A stretch of DNA of 42,599 nt from a virus. Of this stretch, positions 27,692 through 36,079 are shown piece by piece (the first letter of the stretch is position 1; every line of letters begins with the position of its first letter). The notes under the pieces were generated by a model. It was not told where the DNA came from, did no database searches, and saw only the letters and a list, made by a program, of their open reading frames with translations. The DNA lies in the IMG/VR virus record IMGVR_UViG_3300031722_000534, positions 1-42,599 of that record, one strand, 5' to 3'. The position numbers and the translations under genes were made by a program.

Positions 27692-27699
27692 TATTTATG
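27692..27699 (-). promoter_or_regulatory. T4-like late promoter box upstream of gene 32
   Basis: Minus-strand CATAAATA about 105 nt before the gp32 start, giving a long leader in which autogenous control could act as in T4. Confidence 0.45.
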
Positions 27700-27829
27700 C
27701 CAACTCAACGTATTTGACTACTTTTTCTGCCGTTTTTAGCGGGTCAATTTCACCAAAATATTTTGTGCTGCAACAGGCATAACGTTGCACCACTCAATAA
27801 GTATAGCTGGTCGGTGGTGGCAGAATACA

Positions 27830-28168
27830 CTATTTCGGTAAGATGTCTTTTAGAGATGGGATGGCTGCTATAAGACCGAGCACTGCGGCAACGATCCATC
27901 CCCACAATTCTTTCCTGCCTCGACTACTGCCATCTTGGATGTCGAGTCGTTCTTTTACGATCAGCAACTCATCGCGGGTTATGAACTTTTTATCTCGTTC
28001 GATCGTAGCCTTTTCTTGCGATTCTAATGCCTCACTGATCACCTTTTCTAAGGATAGAAATCGTTCATTGTATTTCTGATCGTTTGCTTCTTGAAGAGCA
28101 AGTAGGTGAGCCAGCACTAGATCGGCGGTCCATTTGCTGCAATTCGCACATTCGTCAGGTCTAGGCAT
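27830..28168 (-). CDS. Small membrane-anchored coiled-coil protein
   Basis: A 112-residue protein: N-terminal CANC pair (8-11), a long charged helix (about 30-80) and a C-terminal transmembrane helix (ELWGWIVAAVLGLIAAIPSL). Tail-anchored coiled coils of this shape are common in phages, some as lysis accessory proteins, but the role is open. Start after CGGAGA. Confidence 0.82.
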   Translation of the reverse strand: MPRPDECANCSKWTADLVLAHLLALQEANDQKYNERFLSLEKVISEALESQEKATIERDKKFITRDELLIVKERLDIQDGSSRGRKELWGWIVAAVLGLIAAIPSLKDILPK

Positions 28169-28302
28169 TATACATCTCCGTATCTATACAGTTATTTACG
28201 GTAGAACAGCAAAATATTATTGCACGTGATGTTGAATAGTACGTCGTAAGAATAGGCACCGAAGTGCCTATCTTATGCTACGCTTCCCATCTCACGGAAA
28301 TC

Positions 28303-28935
28303 TTATCTTCGGTAGTTAGAACTGTCGCCGCCAAACGAATCAGAATAGGCTGACCCGTTTACACGGGATTGTTTAGCACGTTCGCCCGGAGTGTTCATGA
28401 ATCGTTCTCTTGGATCGTATGACATTGATTGTTGTGATGTAGACGATGGCTGTAGAGTATCGCTCGGAACGCTTGCTGGTATATCCACCTTCACCTCCAT
28501 ACTTGGAGCCATATGCTGGTGTTTTGCAGACAAATTAGAATAAGGAATTACTTTCACTCCTAATAAGCTAGCTAACTTCTCAGCTGCCATCAGTATGCTT
28601 TTGGCTTTTTCTGGGTTCGGGTGATTGTATAAATCATTGGATGTCCCGACATCAACAGTAAGAAACAGCCAGGCAACATCACTGTCGTGCATAGGTTCAG
28701 CAGATACCGAATACGATACTCCTGTTGCTCCGAGCTGGTCTAATGGAATCATGCCTAGCCTCGGATATTTGTCGTACTGATTTAGTTCTCTTACTTTTTG
28801 AAACGGCACTCCTAACTTTTGCATGTAGGTTGGCAGATAGTTAAACACTTTCTGCTGCAACTGCCGAAGTGTTAGACTACCCTCAGCTTCCGAGATCATG
28901 TCAGCATATTTACGAAAAAAGTTAGATTCGGACAT
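28303..28935 (-). CDS. Putative head-associated protein
   Basis: A 210-residue protein starting MSESNFFRKYADMISEAEGS. The FFRKY...I-x-E-A segment also occurs inside the neighbouring 391-residue protein (TDFFRKYSTIVTEAE), and ISEA fits the prohead protease consensus. The C-terminal 60 residues are Ser/Gln-rich and disordered. No enzymatic motif. Two nt downstream of the next gene. Confidence 0.8.
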   Translation of the reverse strand: MSESNFFRKYADMISEAEGSLTLRQLQQKVFNYLPTYMQKLGVPFQKVRELNQYDKYPRLGMIPLDQLGATGVSYSVSAEPMHDSDVAWLFLTVDVGTSNDLYNHPNPEKAKSILMAAEKLASLLGVKVIPYSNLSAKHQHMAPSMEVKVDIPASVPSDTLQPSSTSQQSMSYDPRERFMNTPGERAKQSRVNGSAYSDSFGGDSSNYRR

Positions 28936-28936
28936 A

Positions 28937-30112
28937 TTACTTATTCTTAACCCAACGACGTGCTGGTGCTGATTCTGCTATAGGAGCAAATGATTCTTCT
29001 ACGTCTTCCCCGTCTGGATCATAGCCGTCTAACGCACCAGCAAGTACCGCCTTAATCGCTCGGATCTGATCATCGTATGTTTGTGGCAAGAAATATGCGC
29101 CATCGTCTACGTCATCGTATGCATCACTGCCATCATACCAGGTGTTGTCGATTGCTTCAGCTTCTTCGTCGGTCATCTTTCGTCCGGTTTTCGCCTGCGC
29201 TAGGATCTCTTGTTCTAGTTGATTAGCAATCGGAGTGTATTTTGCTGCTACTGCTTGCCAGGCTGGATCTTCAAGCCATTCTGGAAATTCGTATGATATG
29301 CTACCTTCATCATCACACAAGTCTGTAAACAAATTCAGCATCAGTATGTCGTCGAAGTTGCTGCCTTCTCTGGTGAGGTATTCGTTGAGCTGAACTGATT
29401 CAGTTAGGCCCTTATCTGCCTTAGCTTTCTTAGCACCTTTGTCAGCATCCTTCTTGTCTAACTTAGAGAAGTCGAATTTCTTACCCTTCTCAGCATCCTT
29501 TTGGGTCTTGCCGTCTTTACCTTTTACGGCGTCAGCTTTCTTGACGTCCGGATCTTCGTCGTCGTCTACAGACTCGTCAACTTTTTCCTTAGCTACCTTC
29601 TTGGCACCTTTGTCTTCGGCACTCTTATCGGCTTTGTCAAAGCTCCACTTTTTCTTACCTTCGGCGTCTTTCTGCGTCTTGCCGTCTTTGCCTTTTACTT
29701 TGTCGGCTTTTGCGACGTCTGGATCTTCGTCGTCATCACCGTAGGATTCTTTAACGTCTTTCTTATCCTTTAGCCAAGGTGGAAGATTCTTTTTCTTCGC
29801 ATCCTTCTTCGTCTCTAGGCCGTCATCTTCTTCGTCGGAATTTGTATCGTCGTCGTCGTCTTCACGATCGGCAGCTGATTCTGCTTCGGTCACGATAGTC
29901 GAATATTTGCGGAAGAAGTCAGTTGCTGTTTCTTTAACGTTGGCTGGTTTCTTAGCAGCCTCTTTCTTGTCGGCTTCGCGCTGTTTCTTCTTGGCGATGT
30001 ATTCTTTATCTGACTGCTCAGTATCAGCAGCTCGTGCCTTCTTAGACATCTTAGCTGGCTCTGCCTTATCCTCAAACAGAGGCTGTAATTTCTTGAAAAA
30101 ATCTGATGACAT
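28937..30112 (-). CDS. Large acidic/basic repeat protein, putative head core
   Basis: A 391-residue protein starting MSSDFFKKLQPLFEDKAEPA. Residues about 85-240 are extremely charged with two near copies of a DDDEDPDV-K-A-D-x-VKGKDGKTQKDAE unit separated by about 50 residues. Such Lys/Asp/Glu-rich composition resembles internal scaffold or core proteins. The last third is a folded acidic domain. The first ten residues match those of the 234-residue neighbour. Late box 30138-30145. Confidence 0.82.
   Translation of the reverse strand: MSSDFFKKLQPLFEDKAEPAKMSKKARAADTEQSDKEYIAKKKQREADKKEAAKKPANVKETATDFFRKYSTIVTEAESAADREDDDDDTNSDEEDDGLETKKDAKKKNLPPWLKDKKDVKESYGDDDEDPDVAKADKVKGKDGKTQKDAEGKKKWSFDKADKSAEDKGAKKVAKEKVDESVDDDEDPDVKKADAVKGKDGKTQKDAEKGKKFDFSKLDKKDADKGAKKAKADKGLTESVQLNEYLTREGSNFDDILMLNLFTDLCDDEGSISYEFPEWLEDPAWQAVAAKYTPIANQLEQEILAQAKTGRKMTDEEAEAIDNTWYDGSDAYDDVDDGAYFLPQTYDDQIRAIKAVLAGALDGYDPDGEDVEESFAPIAESAPARRWVKNK
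29460..29740 (-). repeat. Internal coding duplication in the core-type gene
   Basis: Two near-identical segments encode EDPDV-KAD-KGKDGKTQKDAE. On the DNA they give the matching strings around 29500-29560 and 29675-29735. Confidence 0.65.
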
Positions 30113-30137
30113 GTTAAATCCTTAAAAGTGTTATTGT

Positions 30138-30145
30138 TATTTATC
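30138..30145 (-). promoter_or_regulatory. T4-like late promoter box
   Basis: Minus-strand GATAAATA, 25 nt before the start at 30112. Confidence 0.55.
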
Positions 30146-30151
30146 GACTAC

Positions 30152-30856
30152 TTAGCTTTTTGATCTCATTGCTAAACGGTGGTTGCGTTGTAGTTTTGCG
30201 AACGAATCTTCTACCTCTTGATCAAACGGGTTGTCTTCTCCAGTATCGTGAATTGACGGGTCGGCACTATGCTCGTCCCATTTGTCAGACGCATTCTGGA
30301 AGTTACTGATGCGCTTGTCGGAAGTTCGTTTTACAGTCATCGGAGATAGCTCAGTGACTACTTCTTCGTCTAAGCCAAAATCGTCATTCGATTCAGACGA
30401 AGCATTTTCTTCATTAGTAGTAAAAGGTTCTACCCGTTCACCATTCAGATACCAACGTTGAGATCCATCTGCTCCGATATATGCCGGACCATCTTCTCGA
30501 TGGAGTCTGCCATTCAGATACCAAAGTTGAGAACCATCTGCTCTGACGATTGCTGGACCATCTTCTCGATGTTGTTTATCATTTAGATACCAATACCGAG
30601 ATCCATCTGTTCTAATGACTGCTGGGCCATCTTCCCGATGAAGTCTGTCATTCAGAAACCACTCTTTGGTTCCATCTGCATAAGTCTTTATTACTGGCTG
30701 TTGGTTATTCGATTCCTTTAAGAATTCAGCATACTTCTGAGCCATAGCAGCTTCACCTTCTAGCACTGGTTCAGCAGCCTCGGGTTCTTCCTGCTTAGGT
30801 GCTTCTGCACTCTCGAAGAGCGGTTGTAGCTTCTTGAAAAAATCTGATGCTGACAT
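30152..30856 (-). CDS. HREDGPA tandem-repeat protein
   Basis: A 234-residue protein starting MSASDFFKKLQPLFESAEAP, sharing the leader of the 391-residue neighbour. Residues 61-143 hold 3.5 repeats of exactly 23 residues, each DG-x-x-x-W-Y/F-LN-x-x-x-HREDGPA, a MORN-like beta-hairpin pattern seen in phage and giant-virus proteins. The C-terminus is charged (NPFDQEVEDSFAKLQRNH). The leader suggests incorporation into the head; the repeats may bind a partner. Start after AAGGAGC. Confidence 0.82.
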   Translation of the reverse strand: MSASDFFKKLQPLFESAEAPKQEEPEAAEPVLEGEAAMAQKYAEFLKESNNQQPVIKTYADGTKEWFLNDRLHREDGPAVIRTDGSRYWYLNDKQHREDGPAIVRADGSQLWYLNGRLHREDGPAYIGADGSQRWYLNGERVEPFTTNEENASSESNDDFGLDEEVVTELSPMTVKRTSDKRISNFQNASDKWDEHSADPSIHDTGEDNPFDQEVEDSFAKLQRNHRLAMRSKS

Positions 30857-30866
30857 ATGTTGCTCC

Positions 30867-32600
30867 TTATTTTAGCCCAGCTAGTCGACGAATGTCAGCT
30901 AGCGTTGCGTTTTCTTCTACAGTTGTTTGACTAGTAGCTTTGTTGGGGTTATACAACGACTTAACTTTTTTGCCATTAATCGTCTTGATTCTGTACAGTT
31001 TTGCGGTAGAATTGCCTGATTCTTGCGCCTTTTGAAGCGCTTTCTTGGCTAAATCTAACGACGTACCCGTATATAAGCAAATTGGTTCTGTTTTTGACTC
31101 TACACGGTAAGATACGGTATTTGCATCATCTTCGTGGATAACAGACTCTTGAGCCGGTGCAGGAGGAGCGTTCGGATCAACTGGTTCGACTGGCGGCGCG
31201 TTAGGATCTACTGGTGCTGGTTCTGCAGGCGGAGGCGCTGCCGGCTCTTCAGGTTCTTCTTCTGGAGCACCGTGCTCTAACGATTGCTCAATTTTTTGCC
31301 CGATGTCTGGTACGTTCTTTTGCAGCCAGTCAAACACGATCGGACGAATATCAACCTCGTCGTTGATGTCAGCAATCTTATAAATCTCCGACATCAGACT
31401 GTTCAGGTCAATAGTCGTGCCTGAGAAGATCGACTGTAACGCTGCGCCTGAATCTATGCCGTCAAGCCCACCCGCCATGAGCGGCTCTTTCATAAGCGAC
31501 ATTAGCTCTTCAAGCTTGGCATCATTTAGCGAATCGTTACCATCTTCCATAAGACCATCTAAGCTCTCAGAGAATTCGTCCATCTGCGTTTGTAGCACTG
31601 GTGACATTTGTTCTTTTTCCTTCGCGGCTTTGTGAGCTGCATAAACGTACGGGAGAGCTTCTTCTAGTCTTGGGTCGAAATTGTTCGTCACAAACTTCGA
31701 TTTTACTTCTTCGAGATCAACCGACGAATCATCACCGTGGCTTGGTTCCCAGCTCTCTTTATACGTGGTGTAACTTCTGTGGTGGGACAATGACCCGAGG
31801 ATTCTCTTCACTTCGTGGAATCGATCAACGGCGGCTTTTGCCATCTCATTCGCTTCGTCATTCTCGAACATCTTATTGCGCGATGCTCGAACAAACGTTT
31901 TGATCTTGCTCATCTCGTTCGACAGCTCAAGTAAATGCTGGCCAAACTCGTCGCCTACAGAACCTTCGTTGGCAACGTGCCTCGCCAATGCTCGGCAGCA
32001 GCTTAGGTGGTTCGTAGGAGCTAAGAAACGCTGGGATTTTGCATCTTCGATATAGACTGATTGGATCTTACGAGTGCGTGCCCCATTCTTAGTATCGTCG
32101 ATTGCGCCGTTGTGGCGAATAGTGAGGCGGACGCCGGGAGCGATTGGTTCGTAGCTAGTCTTGGTGGTACCAAACAATCTGCTTTCTGTTACAGATGCGT
32201 CCGGAGTTTTGCCGATAGAATCAACTGTGGCCATCTTCTTGATGTCCTTAGGATCTAGTCGATCTTTGCTGATGTCTTTAGGGATAAATCCTAGGAGGTT
32301 TCGTTTTGCAAACATACGCATGTCACGTAAGAAATCGTACCATTCGTCTTTTTGGACAGTGTTTAGTTCAGCACTGATGTTCATACCGTACGATATTTTT
32401 AGATTCTCTTCGTCGGCGATACTGATCGTAACGTTACCGAAGTTCGTACCATTCTCATCAAGATAGTTGAAATTGAAGAAACGTGCGTCTTCTGGTCGTT
32501 GTGTTTCTTTTGCCTCTGCATCATTCACCCCCACGTTAGTGAATCGTGCGCAAATCTTTTCAAATAATTCTTCTGCAACTGAGGTAATTACTATAGCCAT
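30867..32600 (-). CDS. Conserved T4-like phage protein of the terminase region
   Basis: A 577-residue protein if started at the ATG at 32600 (MAIVITSVAEELFEK); an in-frame TTG lies 12 nt upstream. Residues about 75-215 hold a pattern I recall from other large marine T4-like phages: EWYDFLRDMRMFAKRN, a TKTSYEPI stretch, LTIRHNG, NGARTRKIQSVYIED. The latter part has a Pro/Ala/Glu-rich linker (about 455-490) and ends NATLADIRRLAGLK. The DIRRL-x-GL tail recurs in two neighbours. Function unknown, likely virion-associated. Confidence 0.82.
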   Translation of the reverse strand: MAIVITSVAEELFEKICARFTNVGVNDAEAKETQRPEDARFFNFNYLDENGTNFGNVTISIADEENLKISYGMNISAELNTVQKDEWYDFLRDMRMFAKRNLLGFIPKDISKDRLDPKDIKKMATVDSIGKTPDASVTESRLFGTTKTSYEPIAPGVRLTIRHNGAIDDTKNGARTRKIQSVYIEDAKSQRFLAPTNHLSCCRALARHVANEGSVGDEFGQHLLELSNEMSKIKTFVRASRNKMFENDEANEMAKAAVDRFHEVKRILGSLSHHRSYTTYKESWEPSHGDDSSVDLEEVKSKFVTNNFDPRLEEALPYVYAAHKAAKEKEQMSPVLQTQMDEFSESLDGLMEDGNDSLNDAKLEELMSLMKEPLMAGGLDGIDSGAALQSIFSGTTIDLNSLMSEIYKIADINDEVDIRPIVFDWLQKNVPDIGQKIEQSLEHGAPEEEPEEPAAPPPAEPAPVDPNAPPVEPVDPNAPPAPAQESVIHEDDANTVSYRVESKTEPICLYTGTSLDLAKKALQKAQESGNSTAKLYRIKTINGKKVKSLYNPNKATSQTTVEENATLADIRRLAGLK

Positions 32601-32623
32601 GGTTATATCCAATCTGTATTAGT

Positions 32624-32631
32624 TATTTATC
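32624..32631 (-). promoter_or_regulatory. T4-like late promoter box
   Basis: Minus-strand GATAAATA, 23 nt before the ATG at 32600. Confidence 0.55.
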
Positions 32632-32642
32632 AGATACTACGA

Positions 32643-34196
32643 TTAGCACATTACGAATGGGAGGGGGAGATCCCACTCTGGTTCTACGCTGCGCATTTGA
32701 CTGTCGATCCCAGCATCATAGTTCTGTAATGCTTGCATGATACGCGTCACTAATAGCATCGCTGCAACTAAGTCGTCGTTATCGCCTTGTCTTGCATTGT
32801 AGGTATTGCCTGCTGCAACGAACGTTTTCAATTCGCTTATCAAGTTTTTACTGTGTAACGTGAATCGATTGTTCTCAATCAGTTGTTTGAATTTTGCGCA
32901 AGCCGCAAGCTTTGATGAGTTAGACGTGAAGAATCCTTTGCGATACTTCTTATTTCTACCCGACTCTGATATGAACACGCCACGAATGTTTTCCTCGCCG
33001 ACCTCGTTGATCGCAACCAACGATGCTTCGCCGATCCCGTTGTTTTCTACCGAATAGTAAATGTCGTGCTCACTACCAGTGATCTCATACAGGTAGTCGA
33101 TGATGTTCTTCATAATTCGAATCTGCTGCTGGATAGGAGTCTTATTGTGTTGCCATTCGCCTACCTGTTCAAATGACGGTAGCTCAATGATTTGCATGGC
33201 CGCATAGTCACCGCCTGTGCCTAGACTAGGGTCTAATGCTACGATATACATATTGCCTTTGGTCGGCTTCTTGTACCATCGTACCTGACCTTGCTTCTCA
33301 ACTGGCTCAGAGCCTTTGAGGGTCGCTAGGTACATGCTGCTGATAAGAGTTTCTTCATATACGATCGGCTTACATTCATGCTCACGCAAGAATCGTTCTG
33401 CACCAATACGTCCACGTTCTTCCGATGCCCACTTTTCGTCTCGATCCGGGTGTTGATTCCAAATCGCAGTGTATGCTCTAAATCCGTTACGGCCGACTTC
33501 TTGCTCGTTACCGTATTCGTCAGTTGTCTTGTTTGCCTCTAGCCAGATGTTCCAGAACTGATCATCGTCTGAGTTAGGTGTTGACGTGATGATTGCTTTA
33601 CCGCCTGTAGACAGGGTAGGAGACATCGAAGTCCAGAATTCTTTCGCAATGGTGTTACGCACAAACGAGAACTCATCGCAATACAAAAGCGTAATAGACA
33701 GACCTCGACCAGTGTTTTCTGTCGTTGCTGACGATATGATACGTGATCCGTTATCGAAGGATAGGCTACCTTTGTTGTAGTCTACTGCGCCAGCACGAAT
33801 GTGATTCGGACAGGCTTCATACGCATAGCGAATACGCTGCATAATTTCTTGAGAGCCTGTGAACTTGTGCGCTGCTACTAGAATCGTTGAATCTGGAACA
33901 AACATCGCGTACCATAGAAGGTATCCTGCTGCTGTTGTTGTCTTGCCTAACTGTCGACCAAGTAGGTTGATACTGAATCTGTATTTGTGATACGATTGAG
34001 CTAGTTCACGTTGGTAATCAAACGGTGCATATTGAATACGTCCCTTCGTCGGGTGCTGAATGAAGAAAAAGTGATCTAGGAAATACTCCGGGCCATCGAC
34101 TGGATCAGAACATCTCGCTATCTCTCTAGCCTGGGTCGGAGTGTAAGTCTCTACCTTGTGGGGTGATTTGACTAGGACGTTATCGTTGAATGCCAT
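32643..34196 (-). CDS. 17: Terminase large subunit gp17
   Basis: A complete 517-residue packaging motor. ATPase half: Walker A GRQLGKTT (80-87), Walker B LLYCDE (170-175), coupling motif ITSTPNSDDDQF (203-214). Nuclease half: D322 in VALDPSLG, E384 in YYSVENNGIG and D474/D475 in GDNDDLVAA, the RNase H-fold triad. It pumps DNA into the prohead and cuts concatemers. The start ATG overlaps the stop of the upstream ATPase paralogue (TAATG). A gp16-like gene lies 6.7 kb upstream rather than adjacent as in T4. Confidence 0.97.
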   Translation of the reverse strand: MAFNDNVLVKSPHKVETYTPTQAREIARCSDPVDGPEYFLDHFFFIQHPTKGRIQYAPFDYQRELAQSYHKYRFSINLLGRQLGKTTTAAGYLLWYAMFVPDSTILVAAHKFTGSQEIMQRIRYAYEACPNHIRAGAVDYNKGSLSFDNGSRIISSATTENTGRGLSITLLYCDEFSFVRNTIAKEFWTSMSPTLSTGGKAIITSTPNSDDDQFWNIWLEANKTTDEYGNEQEVGRNGFRAYTAIWNQHPDRDEKWASEERGRIGAERFLREHECKPIVYEETLISSMYLATLKGSEPVEKQGQVRWYKKPTKGNMYIVALDPSLGTGGDYAAMQIIELPSFEQVGEWQHNKTPIQQQIRIMKNIIDYLYEITGSEHDIYYSVENNGIGEASLVAINEVGEENIRGVFISESGRNKKYRKGFFTSNSSKLAACAKFKQLIENNRFTLHSKNLISELKTFVAAGNTYNARQGDNDDLVAAMLLVTRIMQALQNYDAGIDSQMRSVEPEWDLPLPFVMC

Positions 34197-34969
34197 TATG
34201 CGTCAGCCGGTTCGGCTACCTTATTTAGATATTCTCTGCTGAACGCTTCACGGCCTATGACTTTCGTCATATCCTTTTCCCACGATTCGTCTAGGTCTAA
34301 ATTAACTCTCCAATCTGCTGCAAATGGCGACATAGCATTCGTTTTGTTGTTAGCGTCTTCCCATAAGGTGTTGAACACGTTTTCGCTAGAGCTCAACGAG
34401 GAAGCAATCACTACCTTGCCGAAGAAACTAAGTGCAGGCCAAACTGAAGCTATAAATTCTGCCGCAACATCAGATCGTACATACGCAAATTCGTCTATCA
34501 TCAACAACGATATCGACATACCTCTGCCGGTGTTGGCGCTTACTACGCTAGACATAATCCTCGAGCCGTTGTGGAAATGGACATACGTTTTTATCTGGCT
34601 AAAAGTATCACAACGTAAGAACTCTGGTAAATTCGCTAAGGCGAAATATAGACGCTGCATCATATCTTTCCCAATGGCGTTTTTCGCTGCCGCAAAAACT
34701 ATCGTACTGTCATCGCAAAATAGAGCCATCCATAGAGCGTATCCTGTCATCAAAGTTGTTTTGCCTAGCTGTCTAGATAGCAGATTGATTGACTGTTGGT
34801 TGCTGTGGATGTTATGCAAAAAGTCTAGGTGGTATTGCTGCATTTGCATCAACTGCGGGCCTGACACTGGGTGCTGGATCATAAAATAATTCGTCAAGAA
34901 GTATTCTGGACCAGTTACTGGATCAGCGCATTTTCGAAACTCTTGTATCTGTTCTATTGTGTATTCCAT
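34196..34969 (-). CDS. Terminase ATPase-domain paralogue (no nuclease domain)
   Basis: A 257-residue protein started at 34969 (MEYTIEQIQEFRKC, after AGGAAAAAT). It aligns with gp17 from YTPTQAREIARCSDPV to the end of the ATPase domain and then stops. Walker A SRQLGKTT (65-72) and Walker B MIDE (157-160) are intact. The coupling motif STPNSDDDQF of gp17 is ASSLSSSENVF here, losing Thr-Pro-Asn. There is no nuclease half. It is translationally coupled to full gp17. It may be an accessory or regulatory motor subunit, or a decaying duplicate. Confidence 0.9.
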   Translation of the reverse strand: MEYTIEQIQEFRKCADPVTGPEYFLTNYFMIQHPVSGPQLMQMQQYHLDFLHNIHSNQQSINLLSRQLGKTTLMTGYALWMALFCDDSTIVFAAAKNAIGKDMMQRLYFALANLPEFLRCDTFSQIKTYVHFHNGSRIMSSVVSANTGRGMSISLLMIDEFAYVRSDVAAEFIASVWPALSFFGKVVIASSLSSSENVFNTLWEDANNKTNAMSPFAADWRVNLDLDESWEKDMTKVIGREAFSREYLNKVAEPADA

Positions 34970-35044
34970 ATTTTTCCTATACTGGACTGTACGGATTTTT
35001 CTTAGTGTCGTATCCGTCATCCTCTGGGTAAACTGGGTAATCCA

Positions 35045-36079
35045 TCAATAATCTCCGTATCCGCCGCCCGAGCTATATTCGCTTGGCGGTTCAGTCCTAG
35101 AAACTTTCTTAATCCATTTCATACCGTTGAACTGATATACTGAGTGATGATAGGCTGATGTGTTACTACCTTCTTCGTCTGCATCTTCAATACTTTCAAA
35201 CGGCATGTCGTCCCCGTTCTCAGTAGTAACTACAGGGTCATCATATTTGTCATACACTATCGCTAAGGCAATGTCGCCAGCCTTAGCATTTGTTGGCATA
35301 TGTGAATGATAGTTTGTTTCGTCGACTATTTCTTCCTTAATCGGCAGCCCCGACAGTCTGCGAATATCATCTACTTCACTGCCTTCCATTATGCTCGGGT
35401 AGTTGGTATCAGCATCAGTGAAGTCCATTGCATCGCCAACGAACTCGGGGCAATAGCTTCCGTATTGAGCTTTGATATAATACACCGCAATGCAGTTGCT
35501 ACCGTTGTAAGCAGTGCCAATCATAAATCCGTTAACTGAATCTTCATCATAATCGCTTGAGCTATCAGCAGCTCGTTCAAATTGCTCGTAGTCAATCTTT
35601 TGAAAGGTACAGACTGGTTTCTTAGCCTTCTTGGCCTCGTCTAAGTCAGGCCCGATTTCTGATATATCTGGATCAACGCTGTCACCCATCATATGCTTAT
35701 GTTCGTGGTCGCTTTGGTTCTTCGGATCAGGTTGCCCATCTTTCCCTGGACGAACAACACGTTCCTGTATCAATTCTGTTAGGTCATAGTCACCGTCTAA
35801 GAAACCGAGCCAGTCCTCTACGTATTCTGTATCTAACCATTTTGCGATAGCTCGGAGGTTAGTGGCTTGCGTTACGACCGCGCCGTCGGTGGCAACCCAT
35901 TGAATCGGAGTTTTGTTGACGTCACAGCGATATGAGTAGCTGCCACCGTTGACCGAGATTGGCTGAGGCAGTGCCTTTAAGGCTGCTACTGATGCTGGGT
36001 CGTTAGTCCCTTCTACTGACCTATCATCATATGGATTTCTGAACCAGCCCTCTGGCAAAAATTGTTTCAGTGATTTCAT
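35045..36079 (-). CDS. Putative internal virion protein
   Basis: A 344-residue acidic protein starting MKSLKQFLPEGWFRN; the leader resembles capsid-targeting peptides, LPE-G being a possible cleavage point. Residues about 150-235 (KPVCTFQKIDYEQFERAADS ... YNGSNCIAVYYIKAQYGS) look like a small folded domain, and GSEVDDIRRLSGLP carries the DIRRL-x-GL motif shared with neighbours. C-terminus rich in Gly/Ser/Tyr. Stop overlaps the start of the 1420-residue gene's end by 4 nt. Confidence 0.8.
   Translation of the reverse strand: MKSLKQFLPEGWFRNPYDDRSVEGTNDPASVAALKALPQPISVNGGSYSYRCDVNKTPIQWVATDGAVVTQATNLRAIAKWLDTEYVEDWLGFLDGDYDLTELIQERVVRPGKDGQPDPKNQSDHEHKHMMGDSVDPDISEIGPDLDEAKKAKKPVCTFQKIDYEQFERAADSSSDYDEDSVNGFMIGTAYNGSNCIAVYYIKAQYGSYCPEFVGDAMDFTDADTNYPSIMEGSEVDDIRRLSGLPIKEEIVDETNYHSHMPTNAKAGDIALAIVYDKYDDPVVTTENGDDMPFESIEDADEEGSNTSAYHHSVYQFNGMKWIKKVSRTEPPSEYSSGGGYGDY

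Noticed and set aside
34257-34889. Plus-strand open frame of 210 codons
   Set aside because: Antisense to the terminase paralogue, which has clear motifs; no ribosome site.
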